From: Sinomicrobium weinanense
GTDB taxonomy: Bacteria > Bacteroidota > Bacteroidia > Flavobacteriales > Flavobacteriaceae
Direction: 5' to 3'
Length of the DNA stretch: 64,000 nucleotides
Assembly (NCBI RefSeq): GCF_018863395.1
Contig: NZ_JAHKRR010000012.1
Coordinates: 80,970-144,969 of the forward strand
Position numbers and translations under genes: made by a program. Shown in pieces: positions 1-9,075 of the stretch; position 1 is the first letter of the stretch, and each line of letters opens with the position of its first letter. A model generated the notes under the pieces. That model had not been told where the DNA came from. It was given only the letters and a program-made list of their open reading frames with translations, and searched no databases.

Positions 1-863
1 TCGTCCACTCCCGCCAGTGCATTCAAAAAACGTGCCGAAGCATCGACCCCTGTAATGTTGAGTTCCATGCCTTCGTAGCGCTCCAGGACCCTTTCAAATT
101 CATTTTTGCGGAGCAGGCCGTTATTTACAAAAATACAGTGCAGGTTTTTACCTATGGCCCTGTGAAGCAGCATCGCAGCCACGGAAGAATCCACACCACC
201 CGAAAGGGCGAGTACTACCTTGTCATTGCCCAGTTGCTCCTTAAGCGAAGCCACCGTCATATCGACAAAATTGTCTGGTGTCCAGGTCTGTGCCACTCCT
301 GCAATGTTCACCAGGAAATTTTCGAGTATTTTCTTTCCGTCGGTAGAATGGTACACCTCCGGGTGAAACTGTATGGCATAGGTAGGCTCTCCTTCTATTT
401 TATAGGCTGCGTTCTCCACATCGGACGTACTGGCCAGTATTCTGGCATTGTCCGGCAGCTTTTTTATGGTATCACTATGGCTCATCCATACCTGTGTTCC
501 CAGGGGAACGCCTTCAAAGAAAGGTTCGTCCTCGATAATATACGACAAATTGGCCCTGCCGTATTCCCTCGTGTTTGAAGCCTCTACGCTTCCACCTCCG
601 AAATGAACCAGGTATTGCGCGCCATAGCAAACCCCGAGCAGGGGCATTTTTCCACGAATGGCAGACAGATCGGGATGAGGGGCATCCTCTGCCCTTACCG
701 AATAGGGGCTCCCGGAAAGTATGACCGCTTTAAAACGGGAAATATCGTCTGGTAAATGGTTAAATGGGTGTATCTCGCAGTATATGTTGAGCTCGCGAAC
801 CCTTCGAGCAATGAGTTGTGTGTACTGCGAACCGAAATCTAAAATAAGTACATTGTGTTGCAT
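1..863 (-). CDS. guaA: GMP synthase (glutamine-hydrolysing), 3' part cut by window edge
   Basis: Converts XMP to GMP using ATP and glutamine in the cytoplasm, the last step of guanine nucleotide synthesis. The first 287 codons are present. The class I glutamine amidotransferase domain spans about residues 1-190, with the nucleophile Cys79 in LGVCYGAQ and the His167/Glu169 pair in FHPEV. The ATP pyrophosphatase domain begins around 200, with its P-loop LSGGVDSS at 220-227. The ATG at 863 opens directly into the family's typical N-terminus ([17 protein letters not shown]). A TATTTTTG box lies only 3 bases before the ATG, so the mRNA may be leaderless. Identification is firm; the C-terminal dimerisation domain lies beyond the window. 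Confidence 0.97.
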   Translation of the reverse strand, partial: MQHNVLILDFGSQYTQLIARRVRELNIYCEIHPFNHLPDDISRFKAVILSGSPYSVRAEDAPHPDLSAIRGKMPLLGVCYGAQYLVHFGGGSVEASNTREYGRANLSYIIEDEPFFEGVPLGTQVWMSHSDTIKKLPDNARILASTSDVENAAYKIEGEPTYAIQFHPEVYHSTDGKKILENFLVNIAGVAQTWTPDNFVDMTVASLKEQLGNDKVVLALSGGVDSSVAAMLLHRAIGKNLHCIFVNNGLLRKNEFERVLERYEGMELNITGVDASARFLNALAGVD

Positions 864-866
864 GCG

Positions 867-874
867 CAAAAATA
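867..874 (-). promoter_or_regulatory. candidate -7 promoter box of guaA
   Basis: On the minus strand this reads TATTTTTG, a match to the Bacteroidota -7 consensus TAnnTTTG. It ends 3 bases before the guaA ATG, so transcription would start at or inside the start codon. No clear -33 TTTG was checked beyond this. Confidence 0.3.
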
Positions 875-945
875 CTACTAAATCTCAAATATCAAACCTT
901 AAATTCCAAATTCATCCGGGGAGAATCTGTCGTCAAGGGCGGGAT

Positions 946-1012
946 GGTATTCGGTGATCGGTGTCGGTCATTGACACATTGAATACTGATTACTACTGTT
1001 TACCGAATACCC
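946..1012. repeat. dispersed inverted repeat (GTATTCGGTGATCGGT family)
   Basis: The left arm carries TATTCGGTGATCGGT and the right arm carries its degenerate complement, ending TACCGAATACC. Related copies sit at 7556-7660, 42945-43172 and 43975-44056, always between genes. It is placed between guaA and the decarboxylase gene and may fold as an RNA hairpin. Confidence 0.6.
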
Positions 1013-1019
1013 TTTCACC

Positions 1020-2393
1020 CTACTTCATCGTATCCAGAATAAGTTTTATATCTTCTTCCGTCGTATCGGGATTGATAAAACAGAAACGGGAAACGGTCTC
1101 ATAGGTGTCTCCGGCCTTCCATTTTGTAGGGGTTACCAGGGCTATGCCTTCCTTGTGGTTCTTGTACGTCCAGTGGGTATAATCTTCCGGGGTCCATCCT
1201 TTTCTGCGGAAAAGCACGCAGGAGAGGCTGGGTTCCCTGACGAGTTCCAGGTCGGGGTGTTCTGCGATCAGTTTTCCGGCTGTTTGTGCGAGTTCTATTC
1301 CCCTTTCCACTGCTTTCCTATACATATCGGTGCCGTGCATGGCCAGGGAAAACCAGAGGGGCAGTCCCCTTACTCTCCGGGTCAGCTGCACCTGGTAATC
1401 TGCCGGGTTAAAGCCCCGGGCGCCCTCGTCCTTAAAAATATCGAGGTAGGAACCTTCCTGGGCATGGGCTTCCCGGGCGAGTTCCGGGTTCTTGTAGATC
1501 ACGGCCCCGCAATCGTAGGGTGAAAATAACCACTTATGCGGATCAATAGTAATACTGTCTGCCTTTTCTATACCTTTAAAGAGGTGCCTTACGGAATCTG
1601 CTGCCAATGCTCCGCCGCCATATGCGGCATCGACATGGAACCAGAGTTTTTCCCGTTCACAGATCGAGGCTATGCCGTGAAGGTCGTCTATGATCCCGGC
1701 ATTGGTAGTTCCGCCGGTGGCCACTACGGCAAACAGCCGGTCCCGTTGTTCCGGAGTAAGTCCGGCTATGGTTTCTTCCAGCCCTCCCCCGGTAAGCCGG
1801 TCTTCGGTATCCACAAGGTAAACATCGGCATCGATCACCTTGGCCATTGCCTTGATGGAAGAGTGCGCCCCTATGGAGGTGATGATCATTCCGCGGTCTC
1901 TCCTATGCTCTCCGGAAACAGACCTCCATGCTTCCCGGGCCGTGACCATGGCAGACAGGTTGGCCGCCGTTCCGCCACTGGTAAAGACCCCGAATGCACC
2001 TTCCGGCAATCCGGTGAGAGAGACCAGCCATTTCATAGCTTCATTTTCACAATAGATCCCGCCTGCGCCTTCCATCCAGTAAGCCCCGTGAATACTGGAT
2101 GCCGAGGTGACCAGGTCGAACATCACGGCCGCCCGGGTAGGCGATGCGGGCACAAATGCCAGGTGCCTGGGATGGTCGATGGGAACCGTAGCCCTGACCA
2201 GTACATCCCGGAACAACTGGAAGGCCTTTTCCCCGCCTATACCTTCGGGGGTAACGGTTTCTCCGACAAGCCTCCGGAGCTCTTCCTCTTTTTTCGGGTG
2301 GCCCAGTTCCGGTGAAGTATGCGTGATCCTGTTGATGGCGTACTTCATAATATCGAGCGTCATCTCCACCACATCCATGTCTATATTGTGCAT
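1020..2393 (-). CDS. pyridoxal-dependent decarboxylase (aromatic amino acid/glutamate decarboxylase family)
   Basis: A group II PLP decarboxylase of 457 residues, the normal family length, likely removing the carboxyl group from an aromatic amino acid or related substrate. The PLP lysine is Lys287 in DPHKW. The cofactor-facing HVDAAYGG lies at about 253-260 and the phosphate-binding FTSGGTAAN at 137-145. The ATG at 2393 was chosen because it follows a purine-rich GGAAAGGAT; a longer frame starts only at a TTG. Substrate cannot be told from the sequence, so no gene symbol is given. Confidence 0.88.
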   Translation of the reverse strand: MHNIDMDVVEMTLDIMKYAINRITHTSPELGHPKKEEELRRLVGETVTPEGIGGEKAFQLFRDVLVRATVPIDHPRHLAFVPASPTRAAVMFDLVTSASSIHGAYWMEGAGGIYCENEAMKWLVSLTGLPEGAFGVFTSGGTAANLSAMVTAREAWRSVSGEHRRDRGMIITSIGAHSSIKAMAKVIDADVYLVDTEDRLTGGGLEETIAGLTPEQRDRLFAVVATGGTTNAGIIDDLHGIASICEREKLWFHVDAAYGGGALAADSVRHLFKGIEKADSITIDPHKWLFSPYDCGAVIYKNPELAREAHAQEGSYLDIFKDEGARGFNPADYQVQLTRRVRGLPLWFSLAMHGTDMYRKAVERGIELAQTAGKLIAEHPDLELVREPSLSCVLFRRKGWTPEDYTHWTYKNHKEGIALVTPTKWKAGDTYETVSRFCFINPDTTEEDIKLILDTMK

Positions 2394-2568
2394 ATCCTTT
2401 CCTTTTTCCGGCAAAGATAGGGTATTCGAGTATACGAGTGCGCGGGTTTACAGGGCTAAATATTGTCAATACCTTATCCATATACCCGTATACCCGCACA
2501 CTCGTATGCCCATACACCACGCATTCCATTATGAAATATGAAAAAGAAATCGTAAATTAATACTCTTA

Positions 2569-3123
2569 ATGCGGTTTAACCAACAGAACATGCTCGACTC
2601 CATAAAAAACGACCTCCTCAAAGCTACGAGGAAGCAGCGGCACCGTTTCCGCTATTTTTCCATGGCCACCTGTGGCCTTCACGGCCATGTACGGCAACGC
2701 ATGCTCGTGCTGCGTGAAGTAGCGGACGATTTTACACTGACCGCCTATACCGACAGTCGCTCCAAAAAGATAACCCATATCAAGGAAAACAGCGAAGTAA
2801 GCCTCCTTTTTTTCGATCCCCGCAGGTTTGTTCAGATAAGCATCACCGCCAAGGCCGCGATAGAAAAGGATGAAAAGACCGTGCTGGCACTGTGGGACCA
2901 GATAAAGCCGAGATCGCGAAAAGACTATATTACAGAATTGCCCCCGGGAACCGTGATCCCGGACCCTTCGGGCCTGGAACACCAGGACAATGTTCATTAT
3001 TTTACGGTATTGAGGCTCTTTCCGGAAAAGATCGAATATGTAAAACTGCAAAAGATCCATCACCTCCGCATACTTTTTGTCCGGGAAGGTAATTCCTGGA
3101 GCAGTAATTACCTTGTGCCCTGA
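2569..3123 (+). CDS. pyridoxamine 5'-phosphate oxidase family flavoprotein
   Basis: A 184-residue split-barrel protein of the PNPOx-like FMN-binding family. The segment YFSMATCGLHGHVRQRMLVLREVA followed by YTDSRSKKITHI has the PNPOx pattern, in which Arg and Ser/Lys residues contact FMN phosphate. LWDQIKPRSRKDYI and the C-terminal IEYVKL strand are also typical. The canonical PNPOx C-terminal substrate motif is not obvious, so this is probably a general flavin-dependent oxidoreductase rather than PdxH. A second in-frame ATG at 2590 could be the true start. It is divergent from the decarboxylase, separated by about 175 bp of repeat-like DNA. Confidence 0.75.
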   Translation: MRFNQQNMLDSIKNDLLKATRKQRHRFRYFSMATCGLHGHVRQRMLVLREVADDFTLTAYTDSRSKKITHIKENSEVSLLFFDPRRFVQISITAKAAIEKDEKTVLALWDQIKPRSRKDYITELPPGTVIPDPSGLEHQDNVHYFTVLRLFPEKIEYVKLQKIHHLRILFVREGNSWSSNYLVP

Positions 3124-3219
3124 TGAGGGACGGGGAGATGAAGTGAGGGGGAGGCGGATGAACCGGGAAACCACAACTGGCAATGATTCGATCCGGCATA
3201 ACATACATTCATGGAAATG

Positions 3220-4821
3220 TTATAATGTCAATACACTGAATCCGTCTTGCAGGGGTTTTAATTCCTTCATAAGTTTCGGAACAAGTTCTTCCCCGTATTC
3301 CAGGTAGAATTGCGAAAAATTCACAACTCTTTCCTGAAGCGAGCCGTTGGGGAACAACTGGTTCTGTATCTCCGTGATCCGGATCACATGATCGGAAAGT
3401 TTTCGCTTTTGTGCTTTTAACAGGCGTTTTTCAAGGTTGTCCAGCCCCCTGAGCTGTTTTACCTCCTGGGCCTTTACAGCATTTAAAAAGGTTTTATCGG
3501 TCTGATCGGCGAGTTCGTACATAGATTTGAACTGCTCCTGCAGGTGTTTTTTCTGTGGCGAAAAATCAATATCGATATTGCTGATCTCCCTGACCTTTCT
3601 ATTGATAAAGTCATCGCGCTTCAGGAACAGGTTGCTCGCGGATATGTTCAGCTTTTTCATTTTTCCGGACTGTGCGGCATTTACAAGCAACACGGAATTG
3701 CGGAGCAACAATACGGGAAACGGCACTTTTACCTGTTGAAAAAAGCCTTTCAGTTGCAGCCAGTACGCTATTTCGCCGCCACCGCCGATATAACACAGAT
3801 TGGGCAGGATCACCTCCTGGTATAACGGCCGTAGCAATACATTCGGGGAAAACTGCTGCGGATCTTCACGCAGGTGTTCCAATAGTTCCTCTTCTTTCCA
3901 TTTTATATCCGTGCCATGCACAAAATATCCTTCATCGTTCTTTTCTATCCGTTCCCGGAGGCCGTCCTGCAGGTAAAAGAGATTGATCTCCCTGGGGTTT
4001 ACCTGTATTCCGTATTCCGGGTTTACTGTTTTCAGTGCTTCTGAAGCGGCAGAAACGCTTTGATACGCCGTATGCCGGGCCAGGTCTTCCTGCATGTATG
4101 GGACAAAGCATTTTTTTAACGCCTTGTCATTACCGTCCACAATCACCAGGCCGTATTCACCAAACAGTTCATTGACCAGGAAGCGGGTGGCCTCTGTAAG
4201 GTCTTTATGTTCCAGGTATGCTTTTTGAAAGAGGTCTTTGAGATATTCCGCATGCCGCCCGGCCCCCAGTTCGGAGGCAAACAGGTGTAGTACTTCGTCC
4301 AGCCCTTCTGTGGAAAGTGCTCCTACGGCACCCCCGGAAGCCCTGTTCCACTGAAAATTCTTTCCGTTAAAATTAAAATGACTGATCTCTTCGAAATCGT
4401 GGTCTTCCGTGGCCATCCAGTATACCGGTACGAAGTGATAAGCGGGATAGGCCGATTTCAATTCAGCAGCCAGGTTGACCGTAGTGATGATCTTATACAA
4501 AAAATAAGAAGGCCCCGTAAAAATATTCAACTGATGACCCGTAGTTACTGTAAAGGTATTGTTTTCCGACAGGGACCGTAAGTTGACAAGAGTAGCTTCC
4601 GAAGCCGGGGTATTTTTATATTGTTCCTGCAGTGCCCCGGCCAGTACGCTTCGCGTTTCCTCAGAAAAAAATGCTTGTTTTTCCTCAATCTGCTTCTTAA
4701 ATTCCCCGATTTCCGGAAAACGCTCATAAAAGGGGCGCAGTGCCTGTTCCCTTTCGGTATAATCACATATCAATTTTGAAAAATATCCGGTTTCCCTGAA
4801 CGAAATACACTCTGCAGGCAT
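3220..4821 (-). CDS. bshC: bacillithiol biosynthesis cysteine-adding enzyme BshC
   Basis: A 533-residue protein matching BshC, which adds cysteine to GlcN-malate in the last step of bacillithiol synthesis. Family features visible are the N-terminal FSKLICDYTEREQALRPFY, the VTTGHQLNIFTGPSYFLYKI nucleotide-fold motif, VPVYWMATEDHDFEEI, and the late GGGGEIAYWLQLKGFF. A long helical region follows at about 390-500. Length is normal. The partner gene bshB1 lies about 50 kb away at 55668-56369, so the pathway is not clustered here. The ATG at 4821 is the only start near the conserved N-terminus. Confidence 0.93.
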   Translation of the reverse strand: MPAECISFRETGYFSKLICDYTEREQALRPFYERFPEIGEFKKQIEEKQAFFSEETRSVLAGALQEQYKNTPASEATLVNLRSLSENNTFTVTTGHQLNIFTGPSYFLYKIITTVNLAAELKSAYPAYHFVPVYWMATEDHDFEEISHFNFNGKNFQWNRASGGAVGALSTEGLDEVLHLFASELGAGRHAEYLKDLFQKAYLEHKDLTEATRFLVNELFGEYGLVIVDGNDKALKKCFVPYMQEDLARHTAYQSVSAASEALKTVNPEYGIQVNPREINLFYLQDGLRERIEKNDEGYFVHGTDIKWKEEELLEHLREDPQQFSPNVLLRPLYQEVILPNLCYIGGGGEIAYWLQLKGFFQQVKVPFPVLLLRNSVLLVNAAQSGKMKKLNISASNLFLKRDDFINRKVREISNIDIDFSPQKKHLQEQFKSMYELADQTDKTFLNAVKAQEVKQLRGLDNLEKRLLKAQKRKLSDHVIRITEIQNQLFPNGSLQERVVNFSQFYLEYGEELVPKLMKELKPLQDGFSVLTL

Positions 4822-4899
4822 AATAACTATTAAGATTTTTGATGCGTAAAGATAAAACTCTTTGCGGTATGCTTTCTAAAAATTACGTTAAGAATGGTC

Positions 4900-4991
4900 C
4901 GGTTGCCGGTTGCAGGTTACCAGTTGCCAATTTAAGGTTTATCTTCCATAGGTATAATCACCGGCAACTGGTAACTGGTAACCGGCAACTG
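4900..4991. repeat. long inverted repeat between bshC and the M23 peptidase gene
   Basis: The left arm at 4900-4928 carries GGTTGCCGGTT and TTACCAGTTGCC. The right arm at 4961-4991 carries the complements GGCAACTGGTAA and AACCGGCAACTG. The loop is about 32 bases. It sits between divergent genes, so it cannot be a simple terminator. Related GGTTGCAGGTTACAG-type stretches occur near 58310 and 63825. Confidence 0.65.
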
Positions 4992-5040
4992 AAATTAAAC
5001 TTATTTCTTTATTTTAGCACCCCAATAACCAAAATGATCC

Positions 5041-6798
5041 ATGCGTTTATTCTATATATTTTTTATTGTACTGACTTCTATTACTGTTTCTGCCCAGGAA
5101 AACCACCCTTCAGATTCGCTCAGGGACCTCCCTTCGACTCCACTCAGGGACCACCCTAAAGATTATTTCCGTGCTCCTTTGAACATCCCCTTATTGTTAT
5201 CCGGCACTTTCGGCGAGTTGCGATCCAATCATTTTCATTCAGGCACCGATATCAAGACTCAACAGCGTCAGGGGCTCAAGGCGCATGCTGCTGCCGGAGG
5301 ATATGTGTCGCGGATAAATGTATCCCCCTGGGGATACGGTAAAGCTGTGTATATAACACATCCCAACGGCTATACATCCGTGTATGCCCACCTCCAGAAA
5401 TTTGCCCCGAAAATAGAGAAATATATCAAGGAACGGCAATACCTCAAGGAATCTTATAAAATAGAGCTCTTTCCGGCTTCCGGCGAACTACCGGTGGAAA
5501 AAGGGGAAGTTATTGCCTATACCGGGAACACAGGTGGAAGCGGAGGGCCCCACCTCCATTTCGAGATACGGGACACCAAGACGGAAAAGCCCATCAACCC
5601 CTTGTTTTTCGGTTTAAAAGTCAAGGATTCCCAGCCTCCCATGGTCCAGGAACTTTATGCTTACCCGCTGAGCGACTCTTCACAGGTCAACCGGTCCGGG
5701 ACTCCCATACCGATCTCCTTTAGCAGGCAGACAGACGGCACGCTTCTTGCCGACAAGGTTTATGCCAGCGGCCCCATTGGCTTCGGTATACGGGCCTATG
5801 ACAGGCAGGACCTGGCCTATAACAAAAACGGGGCCTATGCCGTACAAATGTCGGTAAACGGCACCGCATACCTCTATTACAATTTCGATACCTTTTCTTT
5901 TGCAGAGAGCCGGTATATCAACACGCTTATCGATTACGGCCATTATGCGCGAAAGCGACAGCGAATACAAAAATGCTTTATCTCACCGGGCAACGTGCTG
6001 AGCATTTACGGCCAGAAACTGCACAATGGCATTATTGATATTGAAGAGGGAGCGGATTACAATGTCATTATCGAGGTCAACGATTTTGAAGGGAACAAAA
6101 GCACCGTACAAATCCCGGTCACCGGAAAAAAAGAAAATATAGTCCATAAAGCAGAAAAGAAAACAACTCCCTACCACCTAAAGAGCAACAGGGACAATAT
6201 ATTTACCATTGGAGACGTCACCGCGTTCTTCCCTGCCAATGCCCTTTACGAAGACCTGTATCTCGACCTCCGGGATAACGGGGACGGCACCTATGAAATA
6301 CACAACGACGAAGTTCCCGTTCATCGGAACTTTACGCTTTCTTTTGACGTTTCCGGCTATACGGAAAAAGTAAAACAACAGCTTTTTATAGCCCGTCTGA
6401 ACAGCCGGGGCCGCCCTTCCTATTCCACTACCTACAAGCGAAAGGATACCTTTTCGACCCACACCAGGAACCTGGGCACCTATACACTGGAAAAAGATAC
6501 GGAAGCCCCGAAAATAACCCCGGCCAACTTCAAGGATGGGCAGTGGCTGTCCAATTACCGTTACCTAAAATTGAAAATATCGGACGACCTCAGCGGCATA
6601 AAAACATACAGAGCCACCATAAACGGCAAATGGATATTAATGGAATACGAACCAAAAACCAACACACTTACCTATAATTTTGACGATCTCCGGTTTTCGG
6701 AAAACAAACATCAACTGGAAGTGAAGGTTACTGATAATGTGGAAAACAGCAGCACATTTAAGGCCACATTTTACAGGGCAAAAAGCAAAAAACAGTAA
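5041..6798 (+). CDS. secreted M23 (LytM-type) metallopeptidase
   Basis: A probable periplasmic peptidoglycan-directed endopeptidase or LytM-like activator, 585 residues. An 18-residue signal peptide ends at SVSA-QE. The M23 domain spans about 45-185 with the zinc ligands His66 and Asp70 in HFHSGTDI and His173 in HLHFEI, so it looks active. A long C-terminal region of beta-strand character follows (about 200-580), as in Bacteroidota M23 proteins. Residues about 23-38 (SDSLRDLPSTPLRD) are a translated copy of the GGTCCCTGAG/GACTCC repeat family inserted just after the signal peptide, before the usual KDYFRAPL start of the mature protein. Confidence 0.88.
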   Translation: MRLFYIFFIVLTSITVSAQENHPSDSLRDLPSTPLRDHPKDYFRAPLNIPLLLSGTFGELRSNHFHSGTDIKTQQRQGLKAHAAAGGYVSRINVSPWGYGKAVYITHPNGYTSVYAHLQKFAPKIEKYIKERQYLKESYKIELFPASGELPVEKGEVIAYTGNTGGSGGPHLHFEIRDTKTEKPINPLFFGLKVKDSQPPMVQELYAYPLSDSSQVNRSGTPIPISFSRQTDGTLLADKVYASGPIGFGIRAYDRQDLAYNKNGAYAVQMSVNGTAYLYYNFDTFSFAESRYINTLIDYGHYARKRQRIQKCFISPGNVLSIYGQKLHNGIIDIEEGADYNVIIEVNDFEGNKSTVQIPVTGKKENIVHKAEKKTTPYHLKSNRDNIFTIGDVTAFFPANALYEDLYLDLRDNGDGTYEIHNDEVPVHRNFTLSFDVSGYTEKVKQQLFIARLNSRGRPSYSTTYKRKDTFSTHTRNLGTYTLEKDTEAPKITPANFKDGQWLSNYRYLKLKISDDLSGIKTYRATINGKWILMEYEPKTNTLTYNFDDLRFSENKHQLEVKVTDNVENSSTFKATFYRAKSKKQ

Positions 6799-6803
6799 CT
6801 TTG
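6796..6803 (+). promoter_or_regulatory. candidate -7 promoter box
   Basis: TAACTTTG, matching TAnnTTTG and overlapping the TAA stop of the M23 gene. It could drive the downstream gene at 6922. The hairpin at 6807-6889 would then lie in the 5' leader. Confidence 0.35.
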
Positions 6804-6806
6804 CCC

Positions 6807-6889
6807 CTCCCCTCGGCTTCGCTCGGGGACCGGATATAATCGAATATAAACAGGACCTGCTCCCGGTCCCCGAGCGAAGCCGAGGGGAG
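6807..6889. repeat. perfect 27-nt inverted repeat
   Basis: Arms at 6807-6833 and 6863-6889 are perfectly complementary across 27 bases, with a 29-base loop. The core CTTCGCTCGGGGACC belongs to the same family as the repeat inside the M23 coding region at 5109-5157. It lies between two co-directional genes. Confidence 0.85.
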
Positions 6890-6921
6890 CCAAGGGGATT
6901 ATTCAGCTTAAATATATACAA

Positions 6922-7551
6922 GTGAAAAAAATATTGCTTTTACTGGTTTTTACATGTTCCGTTTCTGCTTTTGCACAAAAGACCATTTATGAGAGTTCCC
7001 ACTTCGAGGAACTGAGCAAGCACCATAAAACGCTTGCCATTCTTCCATTTTTTGCTACCCTGCAACTGGACCAGAAGGAAAGTTTTTCGACCGAAGAACT
7101 GGAAAAACAGGAAGCCAGGGAAGGGTATGCTGTACAGAATGCGCTGGAGAGCTACTTTTCCAGAAAAAAAAGCCGTAAAGGCTTCAGCGTGAATTTCCAG
7201 AATATCAAAAACACCAATGCCCTGCTGAGCAAAAGCAACATATCCATGAAGAACCTGGATATCCACACCACGGAAGAGCTCTGCAAAATACTGGGAGTAG
7301 ACGGTATTATAAGCGGTAACCTTACCCTTCGGAAACTGATCTCCAAAGGTGTGGAAAGCCCGAGCCTTTTTGATATCATCTCCGGCAAGAGCGACTACGG
7401 CAGGATCGCTGTCAAAGTCAGTGACGGAAAAAGCGGAAAACTACTGTGGAAATTTGAAAAGACCATAACCAGGAAATCGGGGAAGAATACCCAGGATATT
7501 ATAGAGTCTATCATGAAAAAGGCATCCAGGAAGTTTCCTTATAACCAGTAA
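6922..7551 (+). CDS. secreted protein of unknown function
   Basis: 209 residues starting at GTG, with a clear signal peptide (KKILLLLVFTCSVSAFA, cleavage before QKT). The mature part begins with a strand pattern, KTLAILPFFATLQLD, then a helix, then LGVDGIISGNLTL and a basic C-terminus. This alternation resembles the CsgG/TolB-N type fold used by outer-membrane accessory proteins, but the match is by look only. GTG was chosen because it is directly followed by the signal peptide. No confident function. Confidence 0.7.
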   Translation: MKKILLLLVFTCSVSAFAQKTIYESSHFEELSKHHKTLAILPFFATLQLDQKESFSTEELEKQEAREGYAVQNALESYFSRKKSRKGFSVNFQNIKNTNALLSKSNISMKNLDIHTTEELCKILGVDGIISGNLTLRKLISKGVESPSLFDIISGKSDYGRIAVKVSDGKSGKLLWKFEKTITRKSGKNTQDIIESIMKKASRKFPYNQ

Positions 7552-7555
7552 GATT

Positions 7556-7660
7556 AGTATTCAGTATTCGGTGGTCGGTATTCAGTTGTTCCTTTCGAAC
7601 ACTGTTCAAAAACACGGATTACTGAATACCGACCACCGATCACCGAATAATACCGATTAC
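7556..7660. repeat. dispersed inverted repeat (ATCGGTGATCGGT family)
   Basis: The left arm near 7558-7590 (ATTCGGTGGTCGGTATTCAG) is complementary to the right arm near 7620-7650 (CTGAATACCGACCACCGAT). It sits between convergent genes (the secreted protein and the cysteine desulfurase) and could serve both as a terminator-like hairpin. Confidence 0.7.
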
Positions 7661-7666
7661 CAAAAA

Positions 7667-8815
7667 TCAGGATTCCCCGAAGTCCTTCAGGGTATTTACT
7701 ACGTAATCCAGCTCTTCTTTGGTGTTATACCCGGAAAAAGAGAACCTGAGTGAAGGTTTCCGGAGCTCTTCTTCACTGAGAATGGCATTCAGCACATGTG
7801 AACCGGCAAGACTTCCGCTCTGGCACGCACTCCCCTCGGAACAGGCAATGCCCTTCAGATCGAGATGGAACAACAACATCTGGGCCTTGTCCTTACTGAA
7901 CGGCAGGCGTACATTCACCAGGGTGTATGTACTTCCGGTATCGCTTGCACTGTTCCCGTTAAATTCCACTCCCGGTATTTTTTCCCGGAGCTGTTCTACA
8001 AAATAGGTTTTGAGCCCTTTTATGTAATTCCTTTCTTTTTCAAGTTCTTCATAGGCCCGTATCACCGCCTCTTCCATCCCGACGATGTTGTGTACGCTCT
8101 CCGTTCCGGCGCGGTATCCCCTCTCCTGTTCTCCTCCGAAAATAAGAGGGTGCAGTCCGGACTTTTTACGGATATAGGCAAACCCCACTCCTTTGGGCCC
8201 GTGAAATTTGTGAGCCGCCGCTGCCAGGAAATCTACTCCTGTTTTTTGCGTATCCCATTCCCAGTGCCCTATGGACTGAACGGCATCGGAATGTAGCAGG
8301 GCGTTGTTGTCTTTGCATATCCGTGCCACTTCATCCATATTTATTTTATTGCCGATCTCGTTGTTTACGTGCATAAGGCTCACCAGTTTCTTTGTACCAT
8401 CACCCTGAAGCAACCACTCCAGATGCTCGTTATTCGGTGTACCATCGGGGTCCGGAACCACGTATTTAACGGTAATGCCATATTCGTTTTCCAGTTGTTC
8501 CACCGTATGCAAAACGGCGTGGTGTTCTGTCTTAGACGTAATGATCGTCTTTACTCCAAGATCGCGTACTGCGCTCCGAAGTATCATATTATCCGCTTCC
8601 GTCCCCCCTGAAGTGAAAATAATTTCTGAAGGAGAAGCATTGAGGTAGCCCGCAATGGTCTTTCTCGCCTTTTCGATGAGGGTACGGGCCGAACGCCCAA
8701 AACTATGAGTGGAAGAAGGGTTGCCGTAATTTTCACGGAGGCTGGCCGCAAGCACTTCCAGTACTTCGTCCCTTACTCTTGTTGTGGCTGCATTGTCGAG
8801 GTATATCTTATCCAT
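7667..8815 (-). CDS. cysteine desulfurase (IscS/NifS-like)
   Basis: A class V PLP aminotransferase-fold enzyme of 382 residues that removes sulfur from cysteine for Fe-S cluster or thiolation pathways. It opens with YLDNAATTRV. The PLP lysine is Lys203 in AAHKFHGPKG, the ring-stacking His is in KTEHHAV (98-99), and the catalytic Cys331 sits in SEGSACQSGS, the IscS/NifS group I loop. It stands alone, with no iscU, iscA or sufE next to it, so the exact role is open. Confidence 0.92.
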   Translation of the reverse strand: MDKIYLDNAATTRVRDEVLEVLAASLRENYGNPSSTHSFGRSARTLIEKARKTIAGYLNASPSEIIFTSGGTEADNMILRSAVRDLGVKTIITSKTEHHAVLHTVEQLENEYGITVKYVVPDPDGTPNNEHLEWLLQGDGTKKLVSLMHVNNEIGNKINMDEVARICKDNNALLHSDAVQSIGHWEWDTQKTGVDFLAAAAHKFHGPKGVGFAYIRKKSGLHPLIFGGEQERGYRAGTESVHNIVGMEEAVIRAYEELEKERNYIKGLKTYFVEQLREKIPGVEFNGNSASDTGSTYTLVNVRLPFSKDKAQMLLFHLDLKGIACSEGSACQSGSLAGSHVLNAILSEEELRKPSLRFSFSGYNTKEELDYVVNTLKDFGES

Positions 8816-9075
8816 CGGTTGTTTTTAAATTATATGGATTTTTGTCCGTTACACATACATTCCCGCTATACTGTAAAAATCTATACCGTTAAAAATCTTT
8901 CATTGCTGCTCACGCATAATTGACAATCAAAAATTTTCACGTAAGTTTGTTTCGGAAATGTCTCTGCAAATTTAAGAAACTGTTTTAATGAATTTGCAGG
9001 AAAGGCAACAAACAAAGATTTTGTCTTAACAACAGGTCTCCCGTCAGGATCATATCGTCGGGAACCATAAGGATT

